Of a stretch of DNA of 64,000 nucleotides, positions 62,553 through 64,000 are shown one piece after another. The stretch comes from Raphanus sativus (taxonomy: Eukaryota; Streptophyta; Magnoliopsida; Brassicales; Brassicaceae). Within the stretch, counting starts at the first letter, position 1. The number at the start of each line of letters is the position of its first letter. Location: contig NC_079514.1 in the NCBI RefSeq assembly GCF_000801105.2, positions 17,152,293-17,216,292 on the forward strand. Reading direction: 5' to 3'. Both the position numbers and the translations under genes were made by a program. Below the pieces are notes generated by a model, which was not told where the DNA came from, ran no database searches, and saw only the letters and a list, made by a program, of their open reading frames with translations.

Positions 62553-63111
62553 TGTTGGGCCCAAATATGACCCCCTAGCTAGTGATAGACAATAAGAAAT
62601 GATAACGGGCCGCGAAAGGCCCATCATGAATTCAATCTTCAAAAACATCTAAGTCAGATCTGGAGGCTGTGAGTAGGAGATGTTCATCAGAGAGGTCAAA
62701 GAAAAGAGGCAGCTCGTTGACAAGTAAACAGGCGCAGGACCCGGTCAAAGAGGTAGCTCGTGGACAAATAAATAGGCGCAGGACCCGGTCAAAGGGGAGC
62801 TGTTACAAATCCCTCAAATCACGGAGGGGATCTCGGGAACCAGTTGGCTACGATCAAGCGGGACCTGAGGCTATTTAAAGAAGACATCAAACAATAATCA
62901 AGGGATCCGCATTCTTATGATTCATACGTATTAGCTCTTAAACACTATTATCTCTTTGTAATCTCAAAAACATTCCTTGTAAACAATTCTTATCAAGAAT
63001 CAATAAAATCATTCTTTCATCCTATAAAGTTCTTACGGGATTCAGCCCACGCTTTCTTCCCAAATAATCTTAACCTGACCTAAAATCAGGAGGTGAGTTT
63101 AGTCCCTCACA
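62553..63111 (+). repeat. 5' LTR of a Gypsy-type retrotransposon (element runs off the window)
   Basis: The 559-bp LTR begins TGTTGGGCCC and ends CCTCACA. It contains a tandem repeat of about 44 bp (GGCGCAGGACCCGGTCAAAG) at 62700-62810, a TATTTAAA promoter motif at 62871-62878, and AATAAAAT at about 63002. ATTGGCGCCGTCTGTGGGGA follows at once, the usual primer-binding-site wording of plant Tat/Retand-type Gypsy elements. The partner LTR is outside the window, so the target duplication cannot be checked. Confidence 0.85.
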
Positions 63112-63164
63112 ATTGGCGCCGTCTGTGGGGAAGAAACAATCGAATCCCTTACTCTAACTTAAGG

Positions 63165-64000
63165 ATGAACCCTACCGATCAGACAACAAACCCGTCTGAC
63201 CTTAACCTCCCGATTCAGAGCGATGGCTCACTGAACGACGGAGGCTCTAGACTCGTAATCACAGAGCCTCAACGTAGCGACCACCGATCTGGGCAGCAGC
63301 TTACGGCTGGCGCTCAAACGAGCCGAACTACAACCGGAGGAACTAACCCAAGATCATCGGGTGGAAACACTCCCGAGCTCCCGATCACCGAGAATCCTCA
63401 GCAGCAGGCCATCCCGAATCAAACGGAGGCTCAGCTCTCTGAGATCCGCCAGATGATGATACAATTAGTAGACAGAGCTCAGGAAAGTGAGCGCACGATG
63501 CATCAGCTGACTATACGTCAGCAACGATTCGAAGAGATAACTAGATCTCTAAACACAATAACCCAACCACCGCAACGACAAGCTCCGGGGGTCATTTTTC
63601 ATGATCGATTAACCGATCCCTCATTTCCCCGAGCACGATTAAACTTTTCCCCTGATAGCACTGCCCCGGAAGGACGCGGATCTACTTTCCAGACACCTCA
63701 TACTGGAACAGCTCCCGTGTTTAATCCACCTAACGCCAGTGCTATGGGAAGTAACATAGCGACAACTAGTTCCACACCCGGCCAGGTTACTGACAGGAGT
63801 ACTCGTTTACCTCCTCCGCCGCCTGATCTTAGGTCCGGAGCAGGAATATCCTTCCCATCTGGGGGCAGAGCGTCATCTTCGGTTTATCAAACCAGAAGCT
63901 CAATCCCGAATGGGGACGGTTATCAAAGGATAGATTCCGATAACCCAAGAAATGGCGAGCGACTTAGCGCACCAACCGCATGGGAGGATGAGCCAACTCG
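63165..64000 (+). CDS. N-terminal part of retrotransposon gag (partial)
   Basis: From the ATG at 63165 (MNPTDQTTNPSDLNLP) a single frame stays open to the last base of the window (278 codons). It is hydrophilic and rich in Pro, Ser, Thr, Gln and Arg, with a short coiled-coil segment (QLSEIRQMMIQLVDRAQESE) near residue 90. Position behind the LTR and primer-binding site, and composition, fit the gag leader of a Tat-lineage Gypsy element. The conserved gag domain itself would lie further right. Confidence 0.75.
   Translation, partial: MNPTDQTTNPSDLNLPIQSDGSLNDGGSRLVITEPQRSDHRSGQQLTAGAQTSRTTTGGTNPRSSGGNTPELPITENPQQQAIPNQTEAQLSEIRQMMIQLVDRAQESERTMHQLTIRQQRFEEITRSLNTITQPPQRQAPGVIFHDRLTDPSFPRARLNFSPDSTAPEGRGSTFQTPHTGTAPVFNPPNASAMGSNIATTSSTPGQVTDRSTRLPPPPPDLRSGAGISFPSGGRASSSVYQTRSSIPNGDGYQRIDSDNPRNGERLSAPTAWEDEPT

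Overview
This is a plant nuclear DNA window, most likely from a Brassicaceae (Brassica-type) genome. The evidence is AT-rich intergenic DNA, multi-exon genes with GT/AG introns, and encoded proteins that read as close orthologues of Arabidopsis proteins. From memory of gene order, LARP6, MCM3 and KAS I also lie close together on Arabidopsis chromosome 5 (At5g46250, At5g46280, At5g46290). The folate gene at the right is not from that neighbourhood as I recall it, so the window probably crosses a rearranged block. No prokaryotic features are present.

Layout. 1-5083: intergenic, with Mutator-like ends, a clear Stowaway MITE and a degenerate one. 5084-7801 (+): LARP6-type La-related protein, 11 exons. 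8667-12291 (-): replication helicase subunit MCM3, 15 exons, with two E2F-type sites just upstream. 12.4-15.1 kb: intergenic, ending in a broken cornichon exon. 15192-20427: a complete-ended CACTA element (TSD CAA) that keeps a TNPA-like gene but only the N-terminal part of its transposase. 20630-20705: tRNA-Arg-like relic. 20787-22160: an unusual gene relic joining a PRMT4/CARM1-like C-terminus to a PRP8-like MPN domain. 24206-26989 (-): plastid fatty-acid enzyme KAS I, 7 exons.

27241-44491: a Mutator-like element flanked by the 9-bp TSD ATGATTTTT. It carries a mudrA-type transposase (+) and a convergent Ulp1-protease gene (-), both broken. Its non-coding parts and introns are packed with GACGACTTA/TAAGTCGTC palindromes. 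Nested in the 5' leader of its Ulp1 gene is a young 7,534-bp LTR retrotransposon (35929-43462, TSD CGGCG) whose two 1,405-bp LTRs differ at one position by my reading. It encodes gag and protease but no reverse transcriptase or integrase. The composite lies only 251 bp upstream of the KAS I start codon.

44.5-54 kb: AT-rich intergenic DNA with MITEs, a SINE with a 13-bp TSD, a 5'-truncated LINE with poly(A), a Mutator-type MITE filled with telomere-like CCCTAAA repeats, and a hAT-like element rich in AACCGA. 54005-56257 (+): mitochondrial-type dihydrofolate synthetase, 9 exons. 56.3-58.6 kb: two related inverted-repeat relics. 58.7-62.55 kb: a decayed L1-type LINE cut off just before its reverse-transcriptase active site by another LTR retrotransposon (LTR 62553-63111, then an open gag frame running off the window).

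The four host genes (LARP6, MCM3, KAS I, DHFS) are all intact and have exon sums that are exact multiples of three. Nearly every transposon gene carries frameshifts or stops, many of them in homopolymer runs. The main story is layered transposon insertion around conserved housekeeping genes.
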